A stretch of 64,000 nt of DNA from Diprion similis (taxonomy: Eukaryota > Arthropoda > Insecta > Hymenoptera > Diprionidae). The DNA lies in NCBI RefSeq assembly GCF_021155765.1, contig NC_060110.1, forward strand, positions 9,485,501 to 9,549,500. The letters run 5' to 3'. A program made the position numbers and the translations under genes. The notes under the pieces are model-generated. The model ran no database searches, was not told the origin of the DNA, and saw nothing but the letters and a program-made list of their open reading frames with translations. Of this stretch, positions 1 to 12,500 are shown in pieces. Position 1 is the stretch's first letter. Every line of letters begins with the position of its first letter.

Positions 1-3000
1 AGAGATAAATGAAAAAGAATCTTGCCCTTTAAAATATGGGAGATGCTGGGATGAGGAGAGGATGGTCCAGCGTGGCCTGCGGCTCAGTAATGTTATTTTA
101 AGCGCGGCACTTACCGCGACGACAAATAATCATTAGGCAGAGTTCAGCGGCTCGCATGCAGCGTCACCACCGGCAACCACCACCGACCACGAAGAACCAC
201 CACGAACCAGCAACCACCGCCGCCAGCGTCACCTCTGCACTCTATACTACTCAGTTTCTCCCCTGAAATCCGCAGCCCTAGCTGCTCCGATGGGTTATAC
301 GTGGGCCACGCCTAAGCCAGATTATCCTCTGAGAGATCGCTAGAATATTTTACCGATTTGCGGTAGTTTACGAGGGCGGTGCTACCTCCTAGCACAGAGA
401 AAGAGAGAGAGAGAGTCATTGAACACCGCGATTGCTTACACGCGCTATGGTACCCGATAGTCAAATCACCTGACCCCACAAAACAGCCTCAAGGACCGAG
501 AAACGGTAAGAACTGACGTAATTTGATGTGTCCAAAGTGATGGGGAAGGTATTCAGTAGTTCACAGTGCATATTTGAAAGGAAGAGATTCCTCTGTATGA
601 AATTCCCAGCCGTGTGAAATACTCCGCGAGTAAATGAATGGAACCTCGTGAAACAAATATATATCTACACGTTTCTGGGCACCTTATACCTTATACGTAT
701 AGGTATGTATATATAACGTAGATATGTACCTACTTTGTTACAGCCGTTATCTCGTTTTGCCAGGCACACGATAGAATTCGACAGAAAGGCGAATTACTCG
801 GAGAGATATCGATAGACGCAGAGGGGTAGGTACGACGGGGGGGAGGAGGGGAGGGAGAGGAGACGGGGAGCACTGCACCCTTATCCAATACGAAAACACG
901 TCACACCATCCCCCGGCAAAAGTAATATTCGTATTTTCAATATTTTCACTTTTTCATCTCTTTTAGCTCTGTGTTCGCGCTCTCTCTCCGTTTCTCCTTC
1001 TTCTTCTTCTACTTCTTCTTCTTCTTCTTTTTCTTCTTTTGCCCCGGACTTTACTGTACGTCAAGTCACCCCTCGCGGCGAAGACAACCGAGCTAATTTA
1101 AAACAAACGAAAAATTTCCTCCGACCCTTCTTCTTATCAACTAACCACCCGTCCGACCGCCTCCAGCCTCACCTTATACCTACCCCACAGACCTACAGCC
1201 CCTGCCATTCCCAACAACCCAAAGAAGTTACACGATTTCACAGCGGCGAGAGTTGCGAAGAAGTTACCACCCGCCAGACGAATGAACGCGCAAGTTTTAT
1301 AAACTAGGATGAGTACGGGGCCAAGAGGGTTATCTTCTACAGTAGAGTTGCGAAGTGATATGGCCCAACACGGAATACCAGTTAGGGATTCACGCAGATT
1401 ACGCCACTCGCAACATCGGGTATTTTTTTAATATTATTCTTCCTCTCGAGATTATGCGCGTTGAAGACATCATGGAAACGATGTGATTCAGATGAAAATT
1501 CTGAGGTCCTGAAAAAGCTTTTATAAAATTTATGGATCATGTGTCTGATCCACAGATACACCCAGTTGCTGGCATCACGCTTTCAACACTTCATTTTGAA
1601 AAGTTCAGTCAAGTTCCTCTGAGTTAAGATCACTTTCCATCTTTGCTTGAATTATGGTATCAGTGGCTTACATCAAGCAAACAAAATATTTCCGATTCAT
1701 AAGAATATCAAAATAATCACTTGGATAATTGCTTCAACAAACTTCGAGCTGATAATTCGTTTCAAAAGCAATGCTCAGTGATCACAAAAACTAATCAGCG
1801 TCTTGGAAAGTAGATTACAGCCTCTTTTTTTCATTTATTCAATATCAACTCAAGATCAACACCTTTATCCTTCGCAAACTCATCCTGTCTCTTTGTTTGC
1901 TGAAAAGTGAATTGATTCTAACAATTTCGATCATGGCAACGCGACCTACGTGGTTTGTTTGTCTTAGGAAGAAAATCAAGAAGGAAAAGTTTTTCGCTGT
2001 TTCAGCAGAAAACTCTGTTCGTCATCCATATATACAATCTCAGCCCTAAAATCATGTTAGTTCTACCGAAATTTGATTCAAACGACCAAAACTTTCACCT
2101 TAGCATACGTCAATACGCATAATTCATCGGAAATAAAATCGTTATGCATTTACAATAACAGACGATATTTTACTACCTACGTATGTAACAGCACCCGATT
2201 TTCAATTACGTACTTTTACTTTGAAAAATATGGCATCGAGGGAATATTAAAATATTTCTAGGAATATTCTATATGTGTCGGGGTAAAAATTTTTCCGACG
2301 CTACTTACGGCAATTCGAATTCAAGTAGGTAATAACCATATTCCGATACGTTCAACGAGCTATCCTGGCACTTCGATAATTCGAAATCGGCATGAAAAAT
2401 TCTCCGCAATTATCGGAGCCCCTTTGGAGTATAAGGGGTAGCTATGATCACCTCTCATTACTAATTGCACCACCTCAGATTAAAATCGATTCTTGCAGCC
2501 AGCAATTTACGATTGTGATATTACCGCATCTTCTGTTCGGACAATTAAATTTTCATGCAGATGAATATTTCCTCGAGCATTCAAGTACGCGTTGCTGACC
2601 CGATTGATATTTTTTTATTTTATTTTTTTCTTATTTTCAAAGAACCTCACACCGCGTTTCCGCTTACATTAAAAACGGTGATTAACGAGCAGATAATTGG
2701 TGAATTATGCAATACTGGAGTTGAAAATGCGGGCCAAAGGCGCAACGCCAATTAGGCAGTGACTTAGATACACTGGATACCCGGTAAAGAGGATCTTATT
2801 TTCCCTGCACTTGTACCTGAGTATATATCGTAGAAGCTTGAAGCCTTTACCCAGCTGACCAAGACACGGCAATGGTCCACAGGTTGAGTAAGCGAAGAGT
2901 AAACCGTTCCGAAAGGAAAACGTCCAATTACCAAGACCTAATTGAATTGCCGTATCGATTTGTGAGAAGCGGAGAGAGCGTGCAATAACTATATATAGAC

Positions 3001-4469
3001 GTACGAAACTGCAACAAACGACATAGAAAGGTTGGAAGGTGGTTGGGGGACTCGGTTTCTTTCATCATGAAATGAAATTACACCCCGCATTACGGTTTAC
3101 ACTTAGTTATATACACGACGTCGACCACGCACCTAATGGAAGGATATTACCTTCCATTGTTATGCAAGCAATGCAACGGTGTTAGGTATTGTTATGTTAT
3201 AGGTGCATAATTGATGTCGCATTAGCATCGGGCATCTACATGCGATAGTATCTAATGAACTGGAGCATTAGGGAATTCGGCACCAATGAGCGCCGCTTTT
3301 GATACCCGCGTTTTTCGGGGGTGCGAACACCTTGAAAGGGTGGATTCTCGATCACGAACGAATCGAAGAGTGTCAATTTTTTTTCCTGACATTATGGTTT
3401 CAGCTCATCTTTATTGGCGATTCTTTGTAAATCTAAATTCACAGCTGCTTCTGCTTTTAGGATGATTGTACCAAAATATGATGGGGAATATATCACCGAT
3501 GAAAACTGCCCACTGATCGTACCCGATGGAATTATTATGTATTGAAATGATATGAAATTCCAGTGAAATATTTCCGCTCTCCGAAAAATATCTTATTAAG
3601 AAGATAAATGACAGGCGTAAAAACAAAGTCGTAAAGTAGAATTAATCCGCGTCCGATCATCGAAGAGAGGTTGAAAATTCCATAGTTCGTGTTAAAGTAG
3701 CATGAAAAATCCACTTATCCTACGAAGCCATTCGTCACAGGATCGCTAAGCTCGACGTTCACGAGCCAGAAATATTTGCTTCATCCAAACATATGACACA
3801 CACCAATCATCAACAGGGCAATTCACCCCGTCACGAGGGAACGGTTGTATGCACGTACATTTCGGATAAAGTTGTTGAGTATTATGTGGGGCTGATAGCC
3901 AACGATAAATGTGTCTGGTGTATCGGAAAGCACGTAACGAGAATGCTCAAAACTATACCGCAGACTGTTGCGTCTTACAGACGCCTTCGCCGGGTAAAAC
4001 CCTCCCTCCGTCTCAGCGTGTTAGGGCAATTGTCAAGTAGTTTTAAAATAATGTAACCAGGGTTCAAAGGTCAAGCTCGCTCAGCGCTCAGCTACGAGCC
4101 ATAAAACAGAGAAAGTGGCCTGAGTCAAGACCTTCGAAGAGAGGCGTTGGTGGCCTTCTCCCATGCACTCAGAATATACGGCAAATTCAATGCACCGAGT
4201 GTGAAGAGGTGGTTATCCGTAGACAACCCTTTTCAAAACACCCGACCCAAAAAGCAGTATCAAGGGATTTTTGAGAGAACTGTCATGCCTTCAGGAACCC
4301 TTCCAACTTTCTTGACGATCAGTTTCATAATGATTCAACTGAAATTGGGTTATTTATAAAAATATTCTAATAATCAGCGTGATAATCAGCTATCGTGAAT
4401 GATTGTTGTAGCTAGACAATATCCTGGCCAAAATATTCATCCCACGGGGTTAAGATATTCCTATTTTAC
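1..4469. other. Non-coding stretch, no gene supported
   Basis: No reading frame here looks like a conserved protein; the open frames are under 90 codons and unrecognised. The first 1.4 kb is richer in GC and in purine/pyrimidine runs than the rest, including a CTT-type microsatellite near 1.0 kb. That composition resembles a promoter or 5' UTR. A minus-strand splice donor (gcg|gtaagtg read on the minus strand) lies at about 115, so a minus-strand 5' exon may start near 300 and leave through the left edge. I see no supporting coding signal. Confidence 0.5.
996..1040. repeat. CTT-type microsatellite
   Basis: About 45 bases of imperfect CTT repeats, interrupted by an A and by T runs. It lies in a pyrimidine-rich stretch that starts near 960. 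Confidence 0.9.
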
Positions 4470-5125
4470 CCTTGTGGGGGGTGCGAGAACAGCTTGGACG
4501 GTCTAAAATCATACCTGATTTTAGGAATTTTATTTTAGGAAAATAAAAATAGTCGGAGCAATTTCCATTCGAGGGCTTTATTAGTTATAGTTTGAAGAAC
4601 ATTTTGGAATTTTTTCATCAAAATTCATTACAAAATAGTGGGATGGCGCATATATTATATATCGAATGATTTCGAAGTCCAGGGCTTCTGCGGTGGCTCA
4701 TCTCCTGACATCACTGTCCAACTTGAAACAGATAGAAAAAAACTTTTTAAGTTAAAAATACTCTTTCGGGTTCAACCTCGCAACCCAAATAGTGAAAAAA
4801 AAAAATTCAAATATATACGATTATGACCAAAAGACTTTTGGGATTAAAACTCAAAAATCTAGCTACGAGACCGAATCGGTAAACAAATTTTAAAGATTGT
4901 GTCAAAATTTCAAGTCGATCGGATAAAAATTGACCGAAGAATCGGCCTCACCGGATTGAACGTGTGGTCGTCCGCTACATAAATTCTGAAGTGTTCTTGA
5001 AACTATGAATAATAAAGCACTCGAACTCTAATCGCTCTAAGTATTTTCGTTTTCTTTAAAAAAAAAAAACTCCTAAAAATAGGCATGATTTTAGACCATC
5101 CAAACTGTACCCACCCAACCCTCCT
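4470..5125. mobile_element. Foldback / long-TIR non-autonomous element A
   Basis: A long imperfect inverted repeat. The left arm (about 4,470-4,620) begins G-rich and carries ggtctaaaatcat followed by a T-rich stretch and ctttattagttatagtttga. The right arm, read on the minus strand from 5,125 to about 4,970, carries the same blocks in the same order: G-rich end, ggtctaaaatcat, T-rich stretch, ctttattattcatagtttca. The arms look roughly 75-80% alike by eye over about 150 bases. The central 350 bases hold no transposase frame. This fits a MITE or foldback element mobilised by an enzyme encoded elsewhere. Exact ends and target duplication are not clear. Confidence 0.75.
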
Positions 5126-6547
5126 TAAGCTAGTCGGGAACGAACACAGACGTTTCGTAAATGCTTAAAGATAACCGAAGTGCGCAGTTTGCCCAGTCGA
5201 TCGAGAATCGGTACAAAAGGTTGAAACCCGGTAATGGCAGTGTACCGAAACATCAGTCGAGCATCAGCGGCCCTGCAGCTTCGATAGCCGAGCCCAGCTA
5301 TAAAAGTGGTTATTCGACGAGCTTGTTGGGCAAAGCTCGTCACGCGAGAGGCCGCCATCATACCGCGAATCGGTTTTTTACCCGTCAATTGACAAAATGC
5401 AGGTTCGAATCCTCGTTTAAGTACCCTTTACACTGAAATATAGTTACCATCCACAATTCGCTCGGAATATCGATCAACCACGAGCTACACACAGGGCACT
5501 GATCCCTCCGAAAATAAACAAGTATAACTATACACCAGCCATTCGCACCCTTCTGCACTTTGGTCGAATCTTTGCGTTTGGACGGATAACGAGCGTCTCA
5601 GGGTCGTGACGCGTGATGGGTAGATGGCGATAAACGTCCGCATATGCGACGAGTGGTATGTGCGACAAATCAAGTTTAACACCGGCAAAAATTGAGCAAA
5701 CTTTCCGGAAAGAGTGCAGAGTGTGTACGCGCGTGGGGCGGGAACCCCGCGGGAAGAGGACAAGGGGAGTTTATCGTCGGGTTAAGTAATACGAATGTGT
5801 CTGTGTTCCCGAGTGCTGCGGGGTGCCATGCTCGGCTCGAGAGTTATCTTACGGGGACAGCTTTACCGTTGGTACAGGTACACGCCGAAGCGGCGGGTCA
5901 CTGGGGGTGGAGGGGGTTGGCAAACGAACCTGCACGTACGGCCCGCCAAGCCAGATAAATTTTCATTTCCAGTTACTCTACGGTATATACGAGATCTTAA
6001 CAATTAATACCCATTCACTGTCAGCTCCTTTTTCAAAAAGTCGGTTACATCGAATAGATCAGTTAAAGTCACCGGCATGCGACAGAAGAGAGAAACTCAC
6101 GTCCTCCCATTATCAGGACTAACTACGGAGATGATATTTAGCGTTTTAACCAAGTACTGAAACGCTCTTAGTTATAATTATTCGAGGGTATCATTTTTAC
6201 TCGGTAAAAAGCTTCAGACTTAGTGATGTTTAAAAATGATTGCTTCTTACGGATTACGCAACGACCCTAATCCGAAATAGCGACTGTCTCTCCGTAACTT
6301 GATGCGCTTCTATTCTTGTGAATAGAATTTTTCACCTTGCTTTTTGATTCAAATGAAAATTGATGTATTTTTCTCGAATGTTCTTGTGCTGCAAGGCCAA
6401 AGTTGGAAAACGGGGGTTAGATATATGAAAGTAGTAAGAAAGTGTAGGACTGGTAAATAGCGAAGAAAGTTGGTGCGAGAAAAGCAAAGTGTAGTTCAGC
6501 ACGGTTTCCTTATGGGGCCCACACAGGTCTGTTTTTACGCAACGGAT

Positions 6548-6575
6548 CCCCCCCCCCCCCCCCCCCCCCCCCCCC
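6548..6575. repeat. Poly-C tract (28 C)
   Basis: An uninterrupted run of 28 cytosines. Such runs are hard to sequence and assemble, so the length may be approximate. Confidence 0.95.
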
Positions 6576-9500
6576 AGAGAAATGAAAATGTGAATTCCTC
6601 GCAATATCGGGTCTAGCTCCCGAAAGTCCGCGTGATTGCATTGGAGTCCCCAGTTTGCAGGCTGTGGAAATGGAATACCACCCACCACACCGAGTGGAGC
6701 CTATATGGGCAGCCATTGTCGCGACGAATGGCTGTCGTAAAGAGTTTAACAACGTTGCTCGTGGAACTCAAAAAGAAGGACTGAGCGGCTGTGGGGGAGG
6801 AGGGGTGACGCCTGAGCGAGAAAGGTCATCCCTCCACCGACCAGATCCTTCGTTTTCCTTTCCTCACTTTTCCTACTTTTCCTCATTCTTCCCTCGGTCG
6901 TCGCTTACACCTTCCACATTTCTCACTCACACCTCAGCTTTGTCGAAACGTCCACCAGCAATACAGGAGCAACAAGAGAGAAGGAAGACCTCCAATGTTT
7001 CCACGATTTCAAGTAAGTTTAAATTACCTTAGAGTTACACCTGACGTCAAGCATAGCTCACCCTTCACGGTGAACTAATTTACGCGATGAATTGATACTT
7101 ATGAGGGATGTGCAAAACGGTTTGATTCTATGGTACCTGAAAGAGAGTGTTTTATAATGGTATTTTTTTTTTCAACGATGCATTATTTCATTCATCTTAC
7201 GCAAATCAATCAGACAAAGTGCATTCCGAGAAAAATTATTCAGTTTAGTTAAAACTAGCATGTATACATCACGTCAGGATCGTGAAGGATAATCGTGCGC
7301 GATATCAGGTTGATTTACCATGGTAAAACATATTTCGGGCCAAGCCAAAATACGAGCGTGATTACTTACGTGTATATACACACCTACGCGTAGAATGGTA
7401 GTGAAAGTGAGCATGAAGATAGGGGGAGGCGTAGAAATAGACAAGGAAAAGGGGATATTATCCGGGATCATTAATAACCTCAAACTCTTTTGCGTCGAGC
7501 AACTTTTATCTGGCCGGATGAGCCCTGATGAGTATAATAATAACGTCTCCTTCTACTGCCTCTAGCTTGCATGCGAACCTATCTTTGTCTACAGCAATTC
7601 ACAGACCTTTGTGAAACTATTTGCTGGTTTTCTGGATGAATGTTCTTGCTTCTAAATGCTACTGAATGCTGAACATCTATAGAATCGTATAGAATTGGCC
7701 GTATAATGATCTCTGAATCGAAAACAGTTATCAGTATCCATATTTTCAGTTATAACGAACGATGGTTGAATATTTATTACATTTCAACGAATCATAGGTA
7801 CATTATGACATTTTTACTTCATTTTTTCTTCGCGTGGTTAACCACTTTATTACTTTTCCCATTGAGAAAGCATAACTCATTCACTTCGATCCATAAAAGT
7901 GAAATTATTACTCAACCATCTGGGTGATAAACTATCAGCATAGACAAACAAACGGTCTCAGCCGAATTCTTTTCGTACGAATTGTCATAATCTACACGTC
8001 AAGTAGAATTTGATATGAATTTTGAAAACGAATCAATTCCAATAGAACTGTATTTCAAAAAATTATGCAAATCAATTCGCGCTAGATTTTATTAATTAAT
8101 GTAACTCAATAGCTTAAAACCGAACAATGTTAGAAAATATTGAATTCTCTTAACAAACGGTTCTACTGTGCTCTAGTAATAATTGTGTCAACATATCGGT
8201 GTCCAAATAATTTTCACATTTGATTTAACGAACCACATATAACTGATCCATAAGATATTTTCAAGCTCTTTCTGCACGGCTGGATTGACTAATTCAATCG
8301 TAGTTCGTCTATCGGTTCAACGCGACTATCGATTACATGACGCGAGGATAATGACGAGCTCTGGACTGCCGCGACGCCCTGTTTTTCGTCAACGTTCACC
8401 GTTTATTGGCTAGTTCACGGAATCGTGTATGTTATATGCGTACGTGTGGGTGTATTACACATGTACAGCCCAATATATGCGTATTCGTTTTATACGTGCA
8501 AGTACATTGTAGTGCAGGATTTGCATAATATCAGTAGACAAATCGGAACATGCGTGGGCATCGATGTGGAAATTTTCGTTCACAAGTCCTGCGTTAACAC
8601 TTATCTGGGTATTCTTTTCATGCATTCTCATTTTTTCAATGTTGAAAACATAAACCACCAGTTGTCGGAAAATGGGCAGAAATCAAAGTTGGAGCTGTTT
8701 TTATCAGATGGTCAGAAGCGCAGGCCGAAATCGGTCGGATATATCTATGGTGCAAATGAAATGCATTTAGGTTTTCTGGAGTCCAGTAAGATTCTTCACG
8801 TAGATAAAAAACCATGATTTATTTTATACTATTCGAAAACGATATTACCATGAGAAAATGTGATGAATTTTTTTCTTGACGATATCGATAAAATGACTGG
8901 GTTTCTATGATTTTCATCTCAATTGATGGGATCCTTTCCAAATTGTTATTGCACGTAAAATTGCTTCACATCGGCCCTGTCGTTCCTAAATTACATACAA
9001 GAATAAAAATTTTCTACACAACAATTACAGGCATGACAAAAAGCTCCAGACTTTTGAATCGAATCGGTTATTCCTTATTTTTAATTCGATCCCAACTAAT
9101 TTCGTCGGCATAAATTTCTTCTTCTCGAATACAAACTGCCACAACTCGGCTGTAATTTCTGCAATTCTCGTTATCTTTAATTCTTGTATAACAAAAAGTT
9201 GCATGCGCAGTTCGACTGGAAGCGTCACAACAACGTCCCTCACTCTCCGCATCGTTTATAAGGAGTTGCTTCGGAGGTAGAAATTTGTCAAATATTATTT
9301 TGAAGTCTGCCACCTCTAAAGCCGTCCAACAGTCCAACGGTAAAATGGAAAAGTCATTAACAGCGATATAATTGGATCCGGCGACGAGGAGCCCCGCTAT
9401 AAGCTTAGGCAATCTGGATGAAGGGGTTGTAAGCGCGGTGCCGGGAAAGCAATGAGTGAATAAGGGGGCTCGAGGGGTACGGAGGGCGGGAGTCGAGCGA

Positions 9501-12500
9501 AGGAAGAAGGGGGGCTGGGTCAGGCGGGGATGAGGGGGAGACTAATTGAAACCCCGCGACGACGCTGTCGGGTCAGCAATTCGGTTTCCGTACGACTGAG
9601 CTTCGTGCACTAGCATGGCCCTGTACCTCCACCCTCCCCCTCGGCCACCCTCGTTTCCCCAAACCTTCTGTATGGTTACTGAAAACTTTCCGGTGACTTT
9701 TCCCCGCCTTGGAACTCAACGGTTCATAATATTCATTTTTACAGAGTATATATCGAATCGCAATGTAAAGTCCTGTGCACGGGTATGACTCGGACCAAAC
9801 TGTAATAATCTTGAATATAGAGAGAGTATGAGAAAACCCTGCGAGGATATGTAGCTGAAATAGGCTTGTATACCTGTGTGGCTATATTTTCATTGACCCT
9901 AATACCAGATGAACGAAATTAAGTTAGGCGATTACCCCGTAAACCTTTTAAAACGGGTCAGCCAGGTACCGTACGAGGATATTCCGAACCGTTCGTCAGA
10001 AATTGCCTTTTTTTCTTCATTTCTTTCATCCGGAAGCGATGTTGATGAAAATTCGACGATTATACGTTGAGAGAGAAGAAATTGTTCGGTCGTTTGAGCG
10101 CGTATAAGTGAAACAACTTTGATCAGCTTCTGTCCGTGGATTTGCAGACTAAAATACGAGTATAAGAAGAATATATGACGGTAAAAAAAACTGAGAGAAA
10201 AATAATAAAACAGTATAAGTTGTACAGCGGAGGGGAACGTGATGAGGAAATCATTAATCCGCAGCTAAACCGCGAGTGTAACCAGCGGCTAGAATTGCGG
10301 ATAGGCAATTAATCTTACCGTCGCCAGGGTATTATCATATTTTCCTATGAAAGCTGGCTATGTATAATGTATTATATGTATATGGTATATGTATATGTAT
10401 GGCCTGGAGCACGAGAAGCCTGTGCAGAAGCAGTAAGCACTTCTCACTCCAGCTCGAACTTCTATACTTGGTGCTTTTTAGCTTGCGCTTTTTTATTTGT
10501 TGAAAGTTGCCTTTTGCTCTTTAAACAGCATCCAGCAGCGAACCTGCACCGCCCTGAAGTCTAAATGGATAAATGGATAAATCTCCCGAACCAATTTCAC
10601 AATTTCATTTGCATCGCACTCGACTCGATGCGCTGCGATTTCACGGCCTGGCGGGGCAGAACCAAGAACCTCGGGAATAGCGGAGGGCTGAGGGTGAGGA
10701 AGCTGTACCACGGAAGTACCTCCTTCGCGGTGGTAAACAACTTTCAGTCGAATCTCGGCTAGGCAGTTTTCCCTTCCGCGACTCCATTCTCCGCTCTTCC
10801 TCCATTCGAAAGAGACGAACGAAAAAGGGCGAAGAGTCTGGTTGCCTTGTCCCTCCCCCTGGCTTTCTTTACCACCAATAAAAGTAGAAAAATTTCGCCC
10901 GTATATCTCTCCGTCTCTCTGTACTAGCCGTAGATGGTATACGGAACTGCTGCAGTCTGGTTAATCGTATCCCCAGAGCACATCCTACGATCGATCTTAA
11001 TGGAGGAAATAAAAAAACTCGTTTTTCGACTCAATTCTCATGCCTGTACAATTGCTCCACGGCTGTAATAAATTCGAAATTTTTGCATTCCGTAACTGAC
11101 TGCGTTTTTCACGCCAAGTAAGCACCGTTTGACGTGATTTTCGGGTCCTAAGCGACTCAAGTACCCATAAGTCCTAGTCGATTTGTATACTTGAGCGGAA
11201 ATTTTCGACTCGTGACAAAACAGCTGGATGATTTTGTTCAAACTTGTATTTTTCAATAAACATGTGAGTAGAAAAAAAAGAGAAAAAGAATATCATACTA
11301 AACTCTCGTATGAGGAAAGATACCACACGTAATACTTGCGTGAATCTTTTGCACAAATATTCGAACCGCCGCAAATATTCGCACCGATCACAATCAAGAA
11401 TTATTCATCCGACCCAACACCAACACAGAATAAGGACGTCATATTGCCAAAGGGCATGGTCGTAAAACGGAGTACCTACCATATTTGTCAGCGCGAAAAA
11501 TGTCGCCTTGAAAAGAAAATTCTCTTCCACTTGGAAACACGTTTCATCACTCGCCCAACCGTTTTTTTTTTTTTTGTTTTTTTTTCTCTTGATATTTTCA
11601 AACACGTCTGTTCTGTATATCTATAGACTGCGCGCGTGTGTACGCAGAAAATGTATACTGATGTAAGCGAAATTTTTACAATACATCAAGTATTCGGTAG
11701 AGTTGCTGCACGAAAATCTTGAAACTTCTACTACTTCCAGCGACGTGTATCCTGAATATATATTTATATATATTTTCCATCGAAAATTTGGAAAGAAATC
11801 AATAATTCAATGGAAATAAGACACTATTTTTTTCAAGATCTACCGACTTCCCGTTACAAAATGATGGCGGTCCAAACTTCAAAAGAATCCATAAGATCCG
11901 TTTTTCTTCCCGTATCGTTTACCACTTCGAATTCCTTCGTCAATGAGAATTCGTCATCTTGAGAACTAAAGTGAGCTATTGAGAACTCGAAACGTGATAA
12001 TCCGGTCATGTCTATGGCGAAAGATCTTAGCTTTTTTATCCCTCTGGTTATTTTATTGAGTACGAATTATTATTGTTCAAAATCCATAATTCTGAATCAA
12101 TTAAACCAGAATATTATACCTTCCTCTCTGATCCGCTTGAAATCGAATCCAAAGACGGGTATGATTAGGATAGAATCCACGAACTAAATGTGATCATTAA
12201 AGAGGTTTTTAATTTTTTTTTTTACTTTCTTTCGACAAGATCTCCGATTCCGTTTATTTTTGCAAAGCTTCTACATAGCTTCGGTGAATAGTTTCAGCGA
12301 TATTCGAAGGTATTTATGGGCTTCTGTATATACAATACAGACTTTGACAAGAATTCTTCTTGAAGAAAATTTCATCCACCTGATGCGGATGACAATAATT
12401 TAAGATTTAACTAATTTAAGATAGTTACTAATAGCGAAAAACTATCACGGAAGTCTGGAGAAATCATTGATCGACATCTGATATCCACCTAAGGCTTTTC

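Noticed and set aside
3311..3350. ggggtgcgaacaccttgaaaggg, resembling the left tip of element A
   Set aside because: The match is short and no inverted partner lies within the next kilobase; at most it is a decayed end.
5402..5412. Exact tRNA-like B-box sequence ggttcgaatcc
   Set aside because: The flanking five-base arms pair at only three positions and there is no A-box or acceptor stem at the right distance, so this is not a tRNA.
8425..8817. 130-codon + strand open frame
   Set aside because: It starts at GTG rather than ATG, has no recognisable domain, and no splice sites frame it.
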